A stretch of DNA of 64,000 nt from the NCBI GenBank assembly GCA_003313425.1, contig NHZP01000008.1, positions 1,426,001 through 1,490,000 of the forward strand, written 5' to 3'. Made by a program: the position numbers and the translations under genes. The first letter of the stretch is position 1; each line of letters opens with the position of its first letter. Positions 1 through 12,292 of the stretch are shown in pieces. Source of the DNA: Pseudopyrenochaeta lycopersici (lineage: Eukaryota > Ascomycota > Dothideomycetes > Pleosporales > Pseudopyrenochaetaceae). The notes beneath the pieces are model-generated. The model saw nothing but the letters and a program-made list of their open reading frames with translations. It did not search any database and was not told the origin of the DNA.

Positions 1-3000
1 TTTCTCTTTGGGACGATCAGGTTCATTGCTTGCGCAGCCTGGCGTTGACATTGTCAAGTCTCTTTTCACACCACACCATGTTTATTTCACGCGAGTAGGC
101 ATCTATCAAATGACTCGTAGGACATGGGAGAAAGGAGACTACAAAGGCTACTTCCATCTTTCCCGCGGATGCCATTCGGGAGCGCGGGACACGTCTTTGG
201 CGGCCGACGGGTGAGGACGCGCGACCGTCAGGAGTGTCAGAGAGTCTGGAAACAGTGGGCTTCCCGCCGCTCGGAGGCCTTTTCTGCCTCACCACCTGAA
301 GGCTTGTGAGAAACCTATACCCATCGCCCTTAGCTTGCAGGAAGTCTGTTGAGCACTGTCGACGACAGTTAGGTCGCCGCTGAGGCTTCGCTATAACGAA
401 AACCAAGACGGGATACTTCGGGGCTTCTGGAAGTCTGCTTCGCTTACGTACTGCGCTCCGAGCGGTCGCAAGCCATCTCCGAAGCCCTCTGCCGCCTAAA
501 TCTGTGCCTCACTGCTCTCATTTCACTGCAGACATTCCAGCAAACCTTGGCTTACGGGCGGTGGAATGCCCAGTTGTAGTCGTCCCAAGACACGGTCTGA
601 AGCGAATCTTGGACGGCTATCGAGCTCTTCGAGGTTAATCTGATGCAGAATCGATACAGTTGTACGCGTTGTCGGCAAGCACTACTCGCGACGCCCTTCA
701 TTCCTTTCCTCAACAGCTTACTGACAAGCCCCGGTTGAGTGGGTGGTCTCCCTTATGGAGATGCCTTCACTGGCGCTGCACTTGACTCGAAATCCACCAT
801 GTTGAATGTCTCGCACGTTGAATCAGGGTTATCCGTGCGCAGGATTTCCAGGATCAATACACATTGTTCCTGTCCGATGCGATCGGTCCCAAAGGCACAT
901 CTTCGGCTCGATATGGTTTTGCATCCAGGTCGGCTCCACATGGGCCCCCAGCCCAAACATCGTATCGCGGGCTAATAGCGCCGAATTCGCTGATCATGTT
1001 CGCACATCTGCATGGATTGCAGCTGACACCGAGAAGTCCAACGGTCCATGTCCAGACTGTCGGAACAGCTGCCCTCGCATACACGGGCTGATCTGCCTCT
1101 ACTTCGAACACTATACGGTATCTTCCACACGCTATGGGCAAATCACGCAACCTGATGACCAAGTTTGCGGAGTTGTTGTCTACCAAACTGTATTTCCACA
1201 CTACTGTGGCTCTGGTCCCATACCCCATGCATCACCTAATCCAGCATCCGTAGTCTAGGAAATAAACTTCATCAGTAGGCGCGACCTGCATTTCTCACAC
1301 TACAGTCAATGTTTCAAGTTTCATCGTTGAACGGTCGGCCAAACAAACATTGCGGATTAGGTACCGCTTCATCTGCGACTGCGACAGCGGCAATAGCAGT
1401 GACAACGGTCAACCTTCACCCGTCTCACATGTAGGAAAACTCAACATTGTTTTGCGAGTGATATTGATCGCCTCAATCTGAACTGTCCTTGAGACCGGCG
1501 CGCGGAAACTCTCCTCACGTTCCAAAAACACTTACCACTACCCGACATTTTTTCGTCTGGGGATTGCCGTGAACCACAAGAAGGCCGACCAATCGTCCAG
1601 CCGTCAGTGCTGATAGCGCAATTGACCCAAGATGACTGCATAGGTCATATTCGTCACAAAATACGAAGTGCACAAGCAGCTTGAAACGTTTCACGACATG
1701 TTAAGCTTCAGAAGAAATGCTGGAGCCATGTTCTTCGGCAGTTACTCCGCAGGACGCCACCCCGTTCTTCCCAAGAACATGGTGGTCCACGTTTCTTGAT
1801 GCAGCTGAATGCTGCATGCCGCAATGTGGCAAACGTCGGTACACACGAAGAGTTCAAAGACGAGGCTAATCATGCGAAACTTAACCACGCGAGCAAAGTT
1901 GTCCTTGCCAGATACTGACTGGATGATCGACAAGTCGTCCAGAAAAGCTTCGATACCCAGCAAGCGATCTTTGCGCAACTTTTGATACTAACGTCTTCTT
2001 AGGCGCAAATCTAAGTACTCACCACGTCACTGTGTTGCCAAATGGTGTCGCTCAGAACCTGCCCCTCTACGGAGCGCAGTGGATGGGGCTGGTGGGGCGA
2101 GTTGCACATAGGCAGCTCTCTTTCAACCACGGCGAATATCCGGCTGCACGCATTCGCGCCACGAAGTTGGACTGATCAGTGGGCGCTATATTCTGATTGG
2201 GTCCGCAAAAATAACCGCTACTTGACAATTGGACAACCGGCTCGACTTTCACATCAAGGTTGAATCTCGGACGGCGGCATTTCCCAGTGATCTTCCAGGG
2301 AATCCGTTTTGGTACTCAACTTCATCATGGTCACGAGCGCGGTGACCATTTTCAGTCACATCGATTCTACGAGCAGTCCCAACCTGGAAATCTCTGTGAT
2401 GAATCTGCTCATCCTTGCCCGTTTGTTTCTTCTCTACAGAGCCTATTTCAGCTATCCCAGCCCATTGATTCTCCTTCAATGAGCACGTGCACCCGCATTC
2501 ACCACCCCTTTCCGCTAGTCTCTCTACTACACCGAGTCATATGAGCTCTTACTTACTACCCACCTTTCCATGCTATGGCACTCCACTAGATTGTTCTCCA
2601 ATATTCTTGAAATGAATTCTGGTTCCCCTCCCGCTCCCCACTAGTCTCCGCGGCCACCAGCAAGTCATGCAAACTTTCGCAGGACGCCTTCAATGCGCCT
2701 TCTTCCGTTCTGCTAGAAGGTTCACTTAGCTCATCTCTTGCTTTTTCTAGTAGCACTTTACCACAAGTCCCAGTCTTTCCAGCACTCACGGACCACCTTT
2801 TTCTTTTTTTTTTGCGCTTTGACGCATTGGCGCACCTTAATTGTATGTCTTCTATCGCTCTTGCAGGATCTTTGCCTCGCGTAAACTGACACCATCAAAG
2901 CATACAAACAAGCCACCACTGTTCCCCTATCACTTCTCTGACTGGCAGAAGCACTGTCTAGACGTCTACTCTCAATACTGTACCTCCGCATCCACTTCCT

Positions 3001-3726
3001 CCCCCTTTCTTTCAGCTTCGTTATCTTTCAGCTTCATTGTCCTCCAAAGCAACAAAGCTCTCCCTGGCTTGGATTTTGCAGCTCACTTCTACCGCTCACT
3101 TTATCCGATTGTTTATCCTGTTCGCGTTTCCTCCAAGCATCGTAGTACCATTTTCCACTTCGTATGCGCTGATCAAGTTCTGAGCCCGCGTCCTACTACT
3201 GCTCGTGACCTGTGGCCGTGACTATAGTCGCCTACCCTGGCTATAGAGGACTATCGGTGAGACGCGTGTTTCTTTGGCTTGGCCCAATGACTCTCCTGAA
3301 AAGATATCTCGAATATTCGTATGAGTACCCCAAATCATCACAGGGGTAGAGTTGTTATTGCCGTAAATGCGCATCTGTCACAAATTTAAAGAGAGGCATG
3401 CACGGAAAAGTGAAGCTTGCTTTATGCGTTGAGATTACCGACATATGACCGTCCTTTGATACAACATACAGGTACTAGTGCCACATCAACGACACAACAA
3501 TGAGAACAAAATGACGTGCGGTATAGAGTGCAGATATCACATTCAGAAATGCTAGCTGGAGCGCTCGCTCTAACCCAGCTATGCAAAGACAGCCCATCGC
3601 TCGTCGCCCTGTTTTTGCCTATGCCCAAATTAGTGTACAAGAGGAAACCCTATCTTGGATGTGCTTATATCCTTTGAAAACGCAATGTTAATCCGGACTG
3701 AATAAAGAGAGGCACAAGAATGCGCA
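1..3726. other. Gene-poor left end
   Basis: No gene of recognisable family is visible in this 3.7 kb stretch. Base composition is ordinary rather than AT-rich, and CpG is not depleted, so it does not look like a RIP-degraded transposon. A pyrimidine-rich stretch near 2,795-2,812 and CT-rich sequence to about 3,150 resemble a fungal promoter or 5' leader, but no coding exon follows on the plus strand before the 3' end of the U2AF gene. Short minus-strand open frames near 854-1,228 and 1,742-1,978 have protein-like composition and may be parts of an unrecognised or decaying gene. The last few hundred bases before 3,727 are probably the 3' untranslated region of the U2AF gene. Confidence 0.5.
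854..1228 (-). CDS. Possible hypothetical protein, 124 aa
   Basis: An ATG-initiated minus-strand frame of 124 codons with mixed third-position use and alternating hydrophobic/charged residues, as in a beta-rich domain, including the stretch RLRDLPIACGRYRIVFEVE. A second minus-strand frame at 1,742-1,978 (starting MRKDRLLGIEAFLDDL) could be an upstream exon, but no convincing splice pair joining them was found. I recognise no family. It may be an orphan gene, a fragment of a decayed gene, or chance. Confidence 0.2.
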   Translation of the reverse strand: MGYGTRATVVWKYSLVDNNSANLVIRLRDLPIACGRYRIVFEVEADQPVYARAAVPTVWTWTVGLLGVSCNPCRCANMISEFGAISPRYDVWAGGPCGADLDAKPYRAEDVPLGPIASDRNNVY

Positions 3727-5662
3727 CTACCAAGCCTCTACGTCGAAACCTTCTTCAGAGAACTCGGTGGCGACGACGGTTCTCCGTGAGAACTGGCGGC
3801 CAGCAAGAGCTTTGATGGCTTTCTGTGCCGACTCGGTATCCGCATACTTGATGTAAATCTTTCCAACACCGAGGTTCACACGAGCTCCGGCAGGGCGGGG
3901 GATCTTTGTCTCGACAATAGGCCCGTACTTGCCGCACTCTTCTTCGATATCTTCTTTGATTTCTAGCAATAGTCAGCATTAACAGCATCTTGCGCACAAA
4001 GGAGGAGAATTATACCTTCATACTCATCGTCATTGATCAGTTCGTCCGAAGTCACCATGTTCATGAGGCAAATCACACGGCTGTGTTCATGGTTCTCGGC
4101 TGCACTGGCGCCTGCCAGCATCGAGATAGCGCCCACTCCACCGTCGAGGCCAGTCGTTTGCTGCAGACCGACTGTCGCGCGGGATACTTTAAGGTTTCCG
4201 TCACCCAGCGGGATGTCGTTCAGACCTTCAATGACAGCGTCCACAATGTCAACATCTGCATATTCGCAGAATGCAATTCCCTGAGAAGGATTAGCTAGGT
4301 TTGGGTACAAAAGCAGGTCACTTACACGATGTTGGTCGGTGCTGGTATCCTTGACCAGAATAAAAGCCTTGAGCTTGCCCATAGTCTCAACAAGCTCTCG
4401 CACTTGTTCCTCCTCAATGTACGTGGGAATGTTGACAATGCTAAGCTTGTTCGGGCTGTCTTTGACGACTGTAGACACCTCATCGCCGGGATATGCGTTC
4501 TCGTCAGCGGTTGGGGTGATGTAGTCCTTCGGCCGGCGGATCGAAAGACCTGAGCGGTCTGGAGCGCCGCCATCGTCGCGCATGGAGATGCCATTCATGG
4601 CGAGAGCGACAGTTGCATCTTCGGGCGTCTTGAACTCGAGTGCGGCATACTCCTTGCTGGTCGCAACATGCGCAGACAAGCACGGGTCGCGGCTGGAGAC
4701 GACGTTCAGCCCGTTGAGCTGCAGATTGAAAAAGTCCATGATCTCCTCGGAGCTGGTTCCAGATGGCAGGTTGTGGACATACAGACGCTTCGACTGCTTG
4801 GCGGCAGATGGCGCAAGAGCCGCAGCGGTGGCAGTTCCGGCGGAAGGGGTCATGAAAGCGGCGAGTTTGGACGGATCCATGGGGGCAGCACGAGGAGCTC
4901 CTGGGAGAGGGAACATGCCAGACAGCTTGGCCTGCTCCGCGGTGATGTTCTCGTAGCCAGCGGGCTTGATGTCCCACTGCGTCATGCGGCGCTGACGCTT
5001 CTGGATATTGGTGAAGTTTGTCAGGTCTGGCGTTGCCTCGCGCGGCTTGTTGAAGGGCGGCGACTCTTCCTTCTGCTGGCGGCCCCGGTCGCGTCCTCCG
5101 CCAAAGCCTCCATCGCGCGCACCACGCCCGCCTCTACGCTCACCGCCGTCGAATCTATCACCGCCCCGCTCGCCACGTTCACCTCGGTCTCGTCGGCCGC
5201 CGCGGTCGTCGTCGCGGTCGCGGTTCTCGCGAGGTCGGTCCCGCCTCGAGTACGAGTCGCCCCAGTTGCGTTCTCCACGGTCATTGCCCCGGTCCTCACG
5301 CCTCTCGCGGCGACTGTTGTATGTGTCCTCGCGCTCGCGCTCACGGTAGTCACGGCTGGACGAGTAGGTATCGACCTCGTAGTCGCGGCGCGAGGAGCCG
5401 CCGCCGCCGTGGCGGGGAGAGCGAGAGCGGCGGCGGCGTCGGTCTCCGCCATCTCCGCGATCGCGGCGGTCATCTCTCGAGGACTTGCTGGTCAGTCTGC
5501 CGTCTGTATCGCAGGCCAAGGGCGCACTCACATAGTTTCTGGACCCTCCTGAGCGGCCGCCGTCTGCTTTAGTTAGTATCAATCCATCTTGGGGAGCTGT
5601 ACACCAGTCAGTACGTGTACTGGTTGAACTCGCTTACCTCGGGAATAGCTGTCGCCGTTCAT
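3727..5662 (-). CDS. U2AF2: U2AF large subunit (U2AF65-like) splicing factor
   Basis: Binds the 3' splice-site polypyrimidine tract and recruits U2 snRNP in the nucleus. Model: five exons, 5638-5662, 5532-5563, 4326-5483, 4016-4280 and 3727-3962, giving 571 aa from ATG at 5662 (MNGDSYSRD...). Order of parts: Arg/Ser/Gly/Asp-rich region (about residues 20-165), a linker ending near TQWDIKPAGYENITAEQAK, RRM1 (about 250-335, KRLYVHNLPS), RRM2 (about 365-445, NKLSIVNIPTYIEEEQV) and a C-terminal UHM-type RRM (about 470-571) with the typical Arg-x-Phe loop (GRQFSRR) and a Trp C-terminus. The first intron has a textbook TACTAAC branch site. Intron 2 (5484-5531) is 48 nt, a multiple of three and stop-free, so retention would insert 16 residues in frame. 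Divergent from OGG1. Confidence 0.93.
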
Positions 5663-5997
5663 GATGGGCTGCTGGATGGGCGGGAGCTGTCGCGCGGTGG
5701 AGAAATGCAGCCGCGCAGTGTTTGCTGTGCGACGTGAGACGGCCGAAGAAGCTGCGATTAGCAGACCGAGATCAAGGAAGGGCGATGAATTGACCACGAG
5801 CAGCTGTCCGGGCACTAGGACGCGATGCTTTGGCGCTGTCAAGGCTGTCGTTGCCGCGAGACGTGTGGTGAGAAAGTCGAATGTCTCCTAGCGCAGCTTG
5901 GCGCGACTCCCCTTGCGACCGAGGCGGCACCCTGAGGCCAGGGTACATGCACTCTCGAAGCACTCAGGGCGCGAAGTCGATTCCTGTAGTCCTCCAC
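5663..5997. promoter_or_regulatory. Shared promoter between U2AF and OGG1
   Basis: A 335-bp interval between the divergent starts of the U2AF-like gene (minus) and the OGG1 gene (plus). It is GC-rich and CpG-rich, with no clear TATA box, as usual for constitutive fungal genes. No specific operator was recognised. Confidence 0.5.
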
Positions 5998-7275
5998 ATG
6001 GCTTTTCGAGCTGCAGAATGGCATAAACTGCCTACAAGCCTCACCGAGCTCTGCATAAACACAACATTGCGCTGCGGGCAGTCATTCAGGTACGCGCAAT
6101 TGCATCGACGGCTCTGTGGAAGCTGCTAATATGCTCTCAGATGGCGCAAATCCGCTGAAGACGAGTGGTCAATGGCCCTCCACGGCCGCATACTCTCACT
6201 TCGCCAGGACGCCGAAGCCCTGCACTACCGCGCAATTTACCCCTCTGCCACTGCCGACCTGCCCACCCCGCCGCCGTCCAACGCGCCGTCAGTCGTCCCC
6301 GAGGAAGACAATACTCTGGCCCTCATAAACCACTACTTCAACCTCGGCACTAATCTGGGCCAACTATACGAGCAGTGGGCCGCTTCAGATGCCAACTTCA
6401 GGAAGAAAGCGCCCAAGTTCACAGGCGTCAGGATATTGCGGCAAGATGCCTGGGAGGCGCTAATAGGCTTCATATGCAGCAGTAACAACAACATCAGTCG
6501 AATATCAGGCATGGTGCACAATCTTTGTCTACACTATGGCCCTTTGATTGGCCACATTGATGATGTCCCGTACCACGACTTTCCCACGCCCCAGTCACTC
6601 TCTAACCCCAATGTCGAGGCCCACCTCATGAAGCTTGGTTTTGGATATAGGGCCAAGTACATTGCAAAAACTGCACGGATTGTGTCGCAAGAGAAGAGCC
6701 TGCAGTGGCTGAACAACCTCAGCAACCCTGAGTGTCCTCAGTTTGGAATCGAGACCAAGCCGGCAGGAGAACTCCTGGAGGGCGGCCGAGAGGGATACCG
6801 GAAAGCTCAGGAAGAGTTGATAACATTGCATGGCGTGGGTCCCAAGGTCGCTGATTGTGTTTGCCTCTTCGGCCTCGGCTGGTCCGAGTCTGTCCCTGTG
6901 GACACACACGTGTGGCAGATTGCACAGCGCGACTACAAGTTTGGCAGAGGCAAGCACAGCAGCTTGACAGCCGCCACTTATGTAGCGGTAGCGAACCACT
7001 TTCGGAAACTTTGGGGCAAAGAGGCCGGCTGGGCGCATTCCGTCCTATTCACCGCTGATCTAAAGGCATTCTCCGAGAGGGTTGTTGCGAAGACTGAAGT
7101 TAAAGAGGAGGTTGTCGTAATAAAGAAGGAGGACGATGAGGTAATTATGGAAGAATCAATTAAGAAGGAGACTGTCAAAAGAAAGAGGGTGAAGAAGGAG
7201 CCTGGAGAGAAAGAACACTCTGTTTTGGAACTGAAAGAGGAGGTTAGGCGAAAGAGCAAGCGACGACGAGCTTGA
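5998..7275 (+). CDS. OGG1: 8-oxoguanine DNA glycosylase/AP lyase
   Basis: Base-excision repair enzyme that removes 8-oxoguanine opposite C and nicks the abasic site. Two exons, 5998-6089 and 6141-7275, with a 51-nt GT-AG intron; 408 aa. The splice restores the conserved QSFRWRK motif of the N-terminal domain, which fixes the start exon. The HhH-GPD core reads DAWEALIGFICSSNNNI..., then the hairpin LHGVGPKVADCVCLFGLG with the Schiff-base lysine near residue 266, followed by VPVDTHVW with the catalytic aspartate near residue 285. The C-terminal 70 residues are a Lys/Glu-rich tail ending RRKSKRRRA, a likely nuclear localisation signal and longer than in the human enzyme. Start choice: the first ATG giving the spliced QSFRW motif. 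Confidence 0.96.
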
Positions 7276-8222
7276 ATACTAGTCTTGGAATACGTTCATA
7301 GCACTGACAGATACCCTACGCTGCAGTTGTAAAGCGTGCGAGCACCAGGCCAACAAAACTTGGAACTGAGCCGTTCGAAATAGCAAGTAGAAGTGAAAGG
7401 CCCAACCCAAGTGCTCTTCACTCCTTGCAAAGTCGTATCTCAAGCACACTGCTCTTCGTAATCTTCTCTGCTTTGACGTAAAATGTGAAATTGAGCTAAG
7501 CTGCTGACTATGCTCCTAATCAGGGCCGCTTTGGCAGTGCCACGTTGTCACCATTTCAAAAGTCAAGATACGACGAATGTCTATCTTCAAAATATTGCCA
7601 ATCGCGAAGGTTATCAATAGACTGCTGCAAGACTTTTGAAATGCCACCTTGAAGCCTGGAAATCACAGATATAGCCAGGCGGACGACCAACTATTTCGTG
7701 GCAGACAACGGGCGGACATGCTAACACCGACTAACTCCGCTGCACCGAGGAGCCCCATTTATGCAGCGAGCACGGATCCTAGCTGTGATATACGTAGAAG
7801 ATCAGAAAGCCACAATCAATACCAATAATGACGTGCAAAGGTAGGCAACAATTGTTGTGCGTCAGAATTGATCCGCATCAAGATTGATCCGCAGGTTGAC
7901 CCGATGGTCGTCCATAGTCTATGATTTTGGTAGCCTGATTCGGCTAGACAGGCTGACATCAAGCCACACTTAACCTAATGCGTCCTTAAATGCTGCAGAC
8001 GTCTACGTTAATCCTACAATCCGGGACTACTTTTGATACGGGGATATTGAGGCTAAACCCCGCTATGTACAGAAGAAGGCATTCGGTCTTTGGTAAACGC
8101 GAAATTCCGCAAAGAAATTCCATATAAAATCCTCGGGCCTTTCTACCTCGTTTATGTTCGTATACTAACATCTCGGCCCTCACACGTACTGCACAACCAG
8201 CTCATCAGACTGACTAGATACA
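7276..8222. other. Intergenic, 947 bp
   Basis: Contains the OGG1 3' end and the promoter of the short-chain dehydrogenase. No coding frame of convincing quality. An 11-bp direct repeat (attgatccgca) occurs at 7867-7877 and 7883-7893, 16 bp apart, of unknown meaning. Confidence 0.45.
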
Positions 8223-9264
8223 ATGGCAGGCCGTTTCCTTTATTCACAGTTTTTTGTTACGCCCCCAAAGCCTACAAGCGACTACACTGGAAAGACAGTC
8301 ATCGTTACTGGATCCAATGTTGGCCTAGGGAAAGAAGCTGCACGCCACTTTACGCGCCTCAATGCGTCGACAGTAGTCCTCGCTGTGCGCTCCCTCGAGA
8401 AAGGAGAAGCAGCAAAGAAAGACATCGAGTCCAGTACTGGACGCAATGGTGTTGTTCAAGTAATGCAACTCGACATGTCCTCCTACCAATCTGTCCTCGA
8501 CTTTGCCGCCACGGCCTCAAAATCGCTGGGCAGAATCGACACGGCAGTCCTAAACGCCGGTGTATCGCGCGGCTCCTGGGAGGTGTTCGAACAAGATGAA
8601 TCAACCATCACCGTCAACGTCGTTTCTACGTTCCTCCTCGCCTTTGCCCTTCTCCCCAAGCTCAAAGAGACAGCCAAGAAATTCAACACAAGGCCGACTC
8701 TGACAATCGTCTCTTCCGAAGTCCACGAATGGGCGACTTTCGACGAAAGGAAAGCGCCCGATGGCAAGATCTTCGAAAGGCTGAACGAAAAGGTGGTCAA
8801 TGGGAAGGATGTCAGTTTAGCGGAGCGGTATCAAGTGAGCAAATTGCTCGAGGTTCTCTTCGCACGCGCATGGTGCGAGAGACAATCCGCAGAGCAACTA
8901 CCCGTTACGATAAACCTTGTCAACCCAGGATTCTGCCACTCGTACGTTCTCTTCCATTCTCCCTGTATCCCCACAATTGCATGCAGTAATTGACCTCGCG
9001 ATTAGAGAGTTTGGCCGCGAAAATGGCATCATCGTCGCATTCTTACGCCTCCTCCTCGCACGGTCAACAGAGGTCGGATCAAGGACGCTCGTGCACGCTG
9101 CATCCCAAGGTCCTGAGTCTCATGGCCAGTATCTGAGTGATTGTAAGATCACGCCACCGAGCAAGTACGTGTTGAGTGAGGAGGGGAAGCGGGATCAGGA
9201 GAGGGTGTGGAAAGAGTTGGTTGGTAAATTGGAGAACATAAAGAAGGGTGTGACACAGTCGTGA
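8223..9264 (+). CDS. Short-chain dehydrogenase/reductase, retinol-dehydrogenase-like
   Basis: NAD(P)-dependent oxidoreductase of the classical SDR fold; substrate unknown. Two exons, 8223-8941 and 9006-9264, joined by a 64-nt intron, giving 325 aa. The cofactor motif TGSNVGLG sits at residues 29-36, followed by the LNAG motif, the catalytic serine in TIVSSEVHEW and the YxxxK pair in YQVSKLLEV. The splice joins NPGFCHS to EFGRENG. I rejected an earlier acceptor at the ATGCAG because it runs into a stop, and chose the GATTAG acceptor. Length and motifs match the fungal 'short-chain dehydrogenase/WW-domain oxidoreductase-like' families. It sits between OGG1 and the first permease and need not belong to the cluster. 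Confidence 0.88.
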
Positions 9265-10307
9265 AGGAATAAATTGGGATGGGTTGGTGGAATAAATATC
9301 AAGGGTGTATATAAGGCTTACGGATAAGAGAAGTGGGATGATTCTAGTGAGCGGAAGTGAAGTTCGACGTGAGAGTAAATTAGTAAAAGATACCATGCTG
9401 CATAATGCTATGCTTATTTTTCGCTGGCTAAGGGTATCAATGCGGCCATGTACAGCTCCAACGTACTGTGCCTTAACTTACCAATAAGTAACCACTAACC
9501 GAGTGAAATCCAGTTGTCATCATCATGGAGTGGAATAAATGCCACAGGGCCAATATCTCAGTCGTGTAAAGTATCATGACCATTAACTTTCCTACATGAA
9601 TAGCCTAGCCCTACTCACTAAAACCTGTTTGCATCACAGGGTTGAGCGAGATGGTCACTGATTGTTGTATTTCCAGTGAGATCGCAAGCCTCTGCTGCTT
9701 GACAAATGCGCCATCATCCAAGTCTCTTGTAAATTTGGCTGGTAAATATGGAAATTATCGAGATTTGAAAACTAACCAAGCATTTCGTATGAAAGCCACT
9801 GTAAATTTAACCAAGATAGGGAACACTGACCATTTTTGATCAAGGTGGCGAATGCCAACGAGCTGCTGTTTAAAGGTGTTTCTCTCAATATGAAAGGATT
9901 TCAAGAGCGATATTGGATTATGCAAACTTTGGTACTTTAATGACCGAAGGTGCTATTGCTCCAATTGACGCTGAGACGTATACTACACAGACGGCTTTCA
10001 AGCAGAGTTTGAAAAATAGTGTTGAAATCACGGCAATAGATTGTTGAATTTAGAGATTCAACCTTATATGTAAGCTCGGCCAATCACATTTACAAATCTC
10101 ATTCGTACTGCATGTAAGAAAGGCAAAACCGGCATCGGCGTAGACACGCGACGATTTACCTCCTTCGGGTTAGCTTATTGACTCATAAGTGAAAGTCTGT
10201 GCTTTCATACACTGACATCATCTCAACGAGCTGTTTGAACATGCGCTGCATTCTCTTCATATCCAGAACAAAGTTTATTTTCAAAACATTCTAGTTCACA
10301 ATTCATA
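9265..10307. other. Intergenic, 1.04 kb
   Basis: AT-leaning sequence with no supportable gene. It holds the 3' end of the dehydrogenase gene and the promoter of the following permease. A pyrimidine-mixed stretch just before 10,308 is the likely transcription start area. No repeat or RNA gene recognised. Confidence 0.4.
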
Positions 10308-11786
10308 ATGGCAAGCAATGACCAAATCGATGCCATTTCTCTTGCCCAGCAGCAGCAATCACAATCCTTCCAAGCATCAACCCACGCGAGTGAACTTGGC
10401 GAACAAGCTAGCAGACAGCGGGAGCTAGATAAAAAGAGAGCATTAGCTCTTGTAGGTTCCGCTTTATCGCAACTACCAATATGGGGTACCTATATTCTCC
10501 TGCCTAACTAGGCCTTCCCTTACAGAATCATAGGCTTCGCCATGAGCTATGGCGTCCTACAAGAGTACTACTGGGACCATTGGGATCTGCAAGGCGGCCG
10601 AGAAATCACAGGTATCATTGGAACAACGTCCAACGGTGTCATGTACTTGTCCATGCCGTTTCTCTTCGCCTTGTTCTCCAAACGATGGGCCCGTTACCGC
10701 CAGCGCGCTGCTGTTTGCGGCGCTCTACTTGCATGCGCCAGCTTCATCCTGTCCTCTATCAGTAGACACGTTTGGCATCTAGTTGCTACGCAGGGAGTCC
10801 TGGCAGCACTAGGATGTGCACTCGTTTTTAGTCCTATCACACTCTCCCTAGGTGAGTGGTTTAATGCTGATAATCGCCTCTGTAATCGAGCCGTAGCGTA
10901 TGGAATTTGTCTCTCTACCAAGAACATCGTGGGGTCTGCTTGCCCATTCGTATTCCGAGGTCTTCTGGACAGGTACGGATTCCGGGCTACCTTGATTGTG
11001 TGGGCTGGTATTACAGTCGGAACTGCCCTTCTTTCCATCGTAATGGTACAAACACCTCATTCAAGCTTGAATACGAGCGCCCGAGGGCGCAAGATTCCCT
11101 GGCAATTCCTCAGACGTCGAATGTTCTGGATTTACAGTATCGCAACTCTGCTTCAGAGCGCTGGGTATGGCATTCCGCAAACTTATCTGAGCGAATATGC
11201 CCGTAATGTTTCTGCCTTGTCTCCAACATTCTCGACGCTACTACTCACCCTGATCAACATACCTGGAATCTGCTCTTCAACTTTCTTTGGCTTCCTGAGC
11301 GATAACAAATACTTCCAACTTTCTGCTCCAACTGTAACCGCGATATCAGCTGTCAGCTCTGCTCTGGCTGCATTCCTCTTCTGGGGTTTAGCCGCACGAG
11401 GTAGCATTGCTCTGTTGATTCTATTTGCCATCACCTTCGGGTTTTTCGCTAGCGGTTACAGTGCAACCTGGGGAGGCATCATGAATGATGTGGAAGAGGA
11501 TGCTGCGCAAAGGAATGAGGCTATCGACAGCGGAGTATTGTATGGCTTACTGAATGGTGCTAGGGGTATTGGATACGTAGGAGGCGGGCTTGTTAGTGTA
11601 CCTCTGATCAAGGCGGGGAACACAGCCTCGATGGGACTCTTTGGGTACGAAACGACTTACGGTCCGCTTATTGTATTCACGGGACTTTCGTTAGCCTTCG
11701 GTGGCTGCGGACTCGTTTTCAACCCGAAGTGGAAGAAAGTCATGCACTTTCAGCGACGACGGCATGAAACGGATCGCCCAGTCTAA
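10308..11786 (+). CDS. MFS permease, monocarboxylate-transporter (MCT) type
   Basis: Twelve-segment major facilitator, presumably in the plasma membrane. Two exons, 10308-10485 and 10534-11786, with a 48-nt intron; 476 aa. The N-terminus is a Gln/Ser/Glu-rich cytosolic tail of about 45 residues, followed by helix 1 (ALALVGSALSQLPIWGFAMSYGVLQEYY), which is completed only by the splice. Fungal MCT-like proteins share this 'GxFQxYY' opening, the YGICLSTKNIVG motif of helix 5 and a long central loop after helix 6. The acceptor TAG at 10531-10533 was chosen because the earlier TACAG gives an immediate stop. It is convergent with the PLP-decarboxylase gene. Substrate cannot be read from sequence; family members carry carboxylates, riboflavin or secondary-metabolite acids. 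Confidence 0.85.
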
Positions 11787-12292
11787 TTGAGGAGACTTTG
11801 AAAATCTTTTACAGTCAGTATGAAGCCATAACAGGATAGTATTATTGGGTTTTAAAGAAGACAAAGGAAGTACTATTAAAGGGAACGATCTAGAAAACGT
11901 AACTGAAGAAATTGATAAGAGCGCTCATTCTTTAGCCTCTTAGTAGACATCTAAGCTATACAGTTATAATTAGTTCGGTATCTATCATTTCAACTGGTAT
12001 TTCTATCAAAATTGTCAAAGGATTAGAAATTATCCGTAATTGATGATCATCGTTCTTGAAATTAAAAGAGATCCTTTCTGCCATCTAAGAAATCGTGGGC
12101 ACTAAGAACATGACTGTCGAGTACGTATTCAGCATTGCGTCCCGAATAGATATGAAAGTGTTCTCTGTTGTATGGAACAGCTTTGCTACCTAATGCATGT
12201 TACAGTGGAGTCTAAGAGATCCATCTACTTTTATGCCCAATCAGTATATCTTCTTAGCATTTATTTCCAGCATCATAAACAGTAGCGGTCTC
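11787..12292. other. Convergent intergenic, 506 bp
   Basis: AT-rich spacer between the 3' ends of the permease (plus) and the PLP-decarboxylase-like gene (minus). It probably contains both 3' untranslated regions. No gene seen. Confidence 0.45.

Noticed and set aside
806..1258. 150-codon plus-strand frame
   Set aside because: It overlaps the more protein-like minus-strand frame and has Cys/Ser/Pro-heavy composition typical of chance frames.
2841..3221. 126-codon plus-strand frame in CT-rich DNA
   Set aside because: Composition follows the pyrimidine-rich base content (Ser/Phe/Leu/Pro excess) and there is no family signal; more likely promoter-like or leader sequence.
4668..5552. 294-codon plus-strand open frame
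   Set aside because: It lies antisense to the Arg/Ser/Gly-rich region of the U2AF gene; the low-complexity repeats of that region keep the opposite strand open. No family features.
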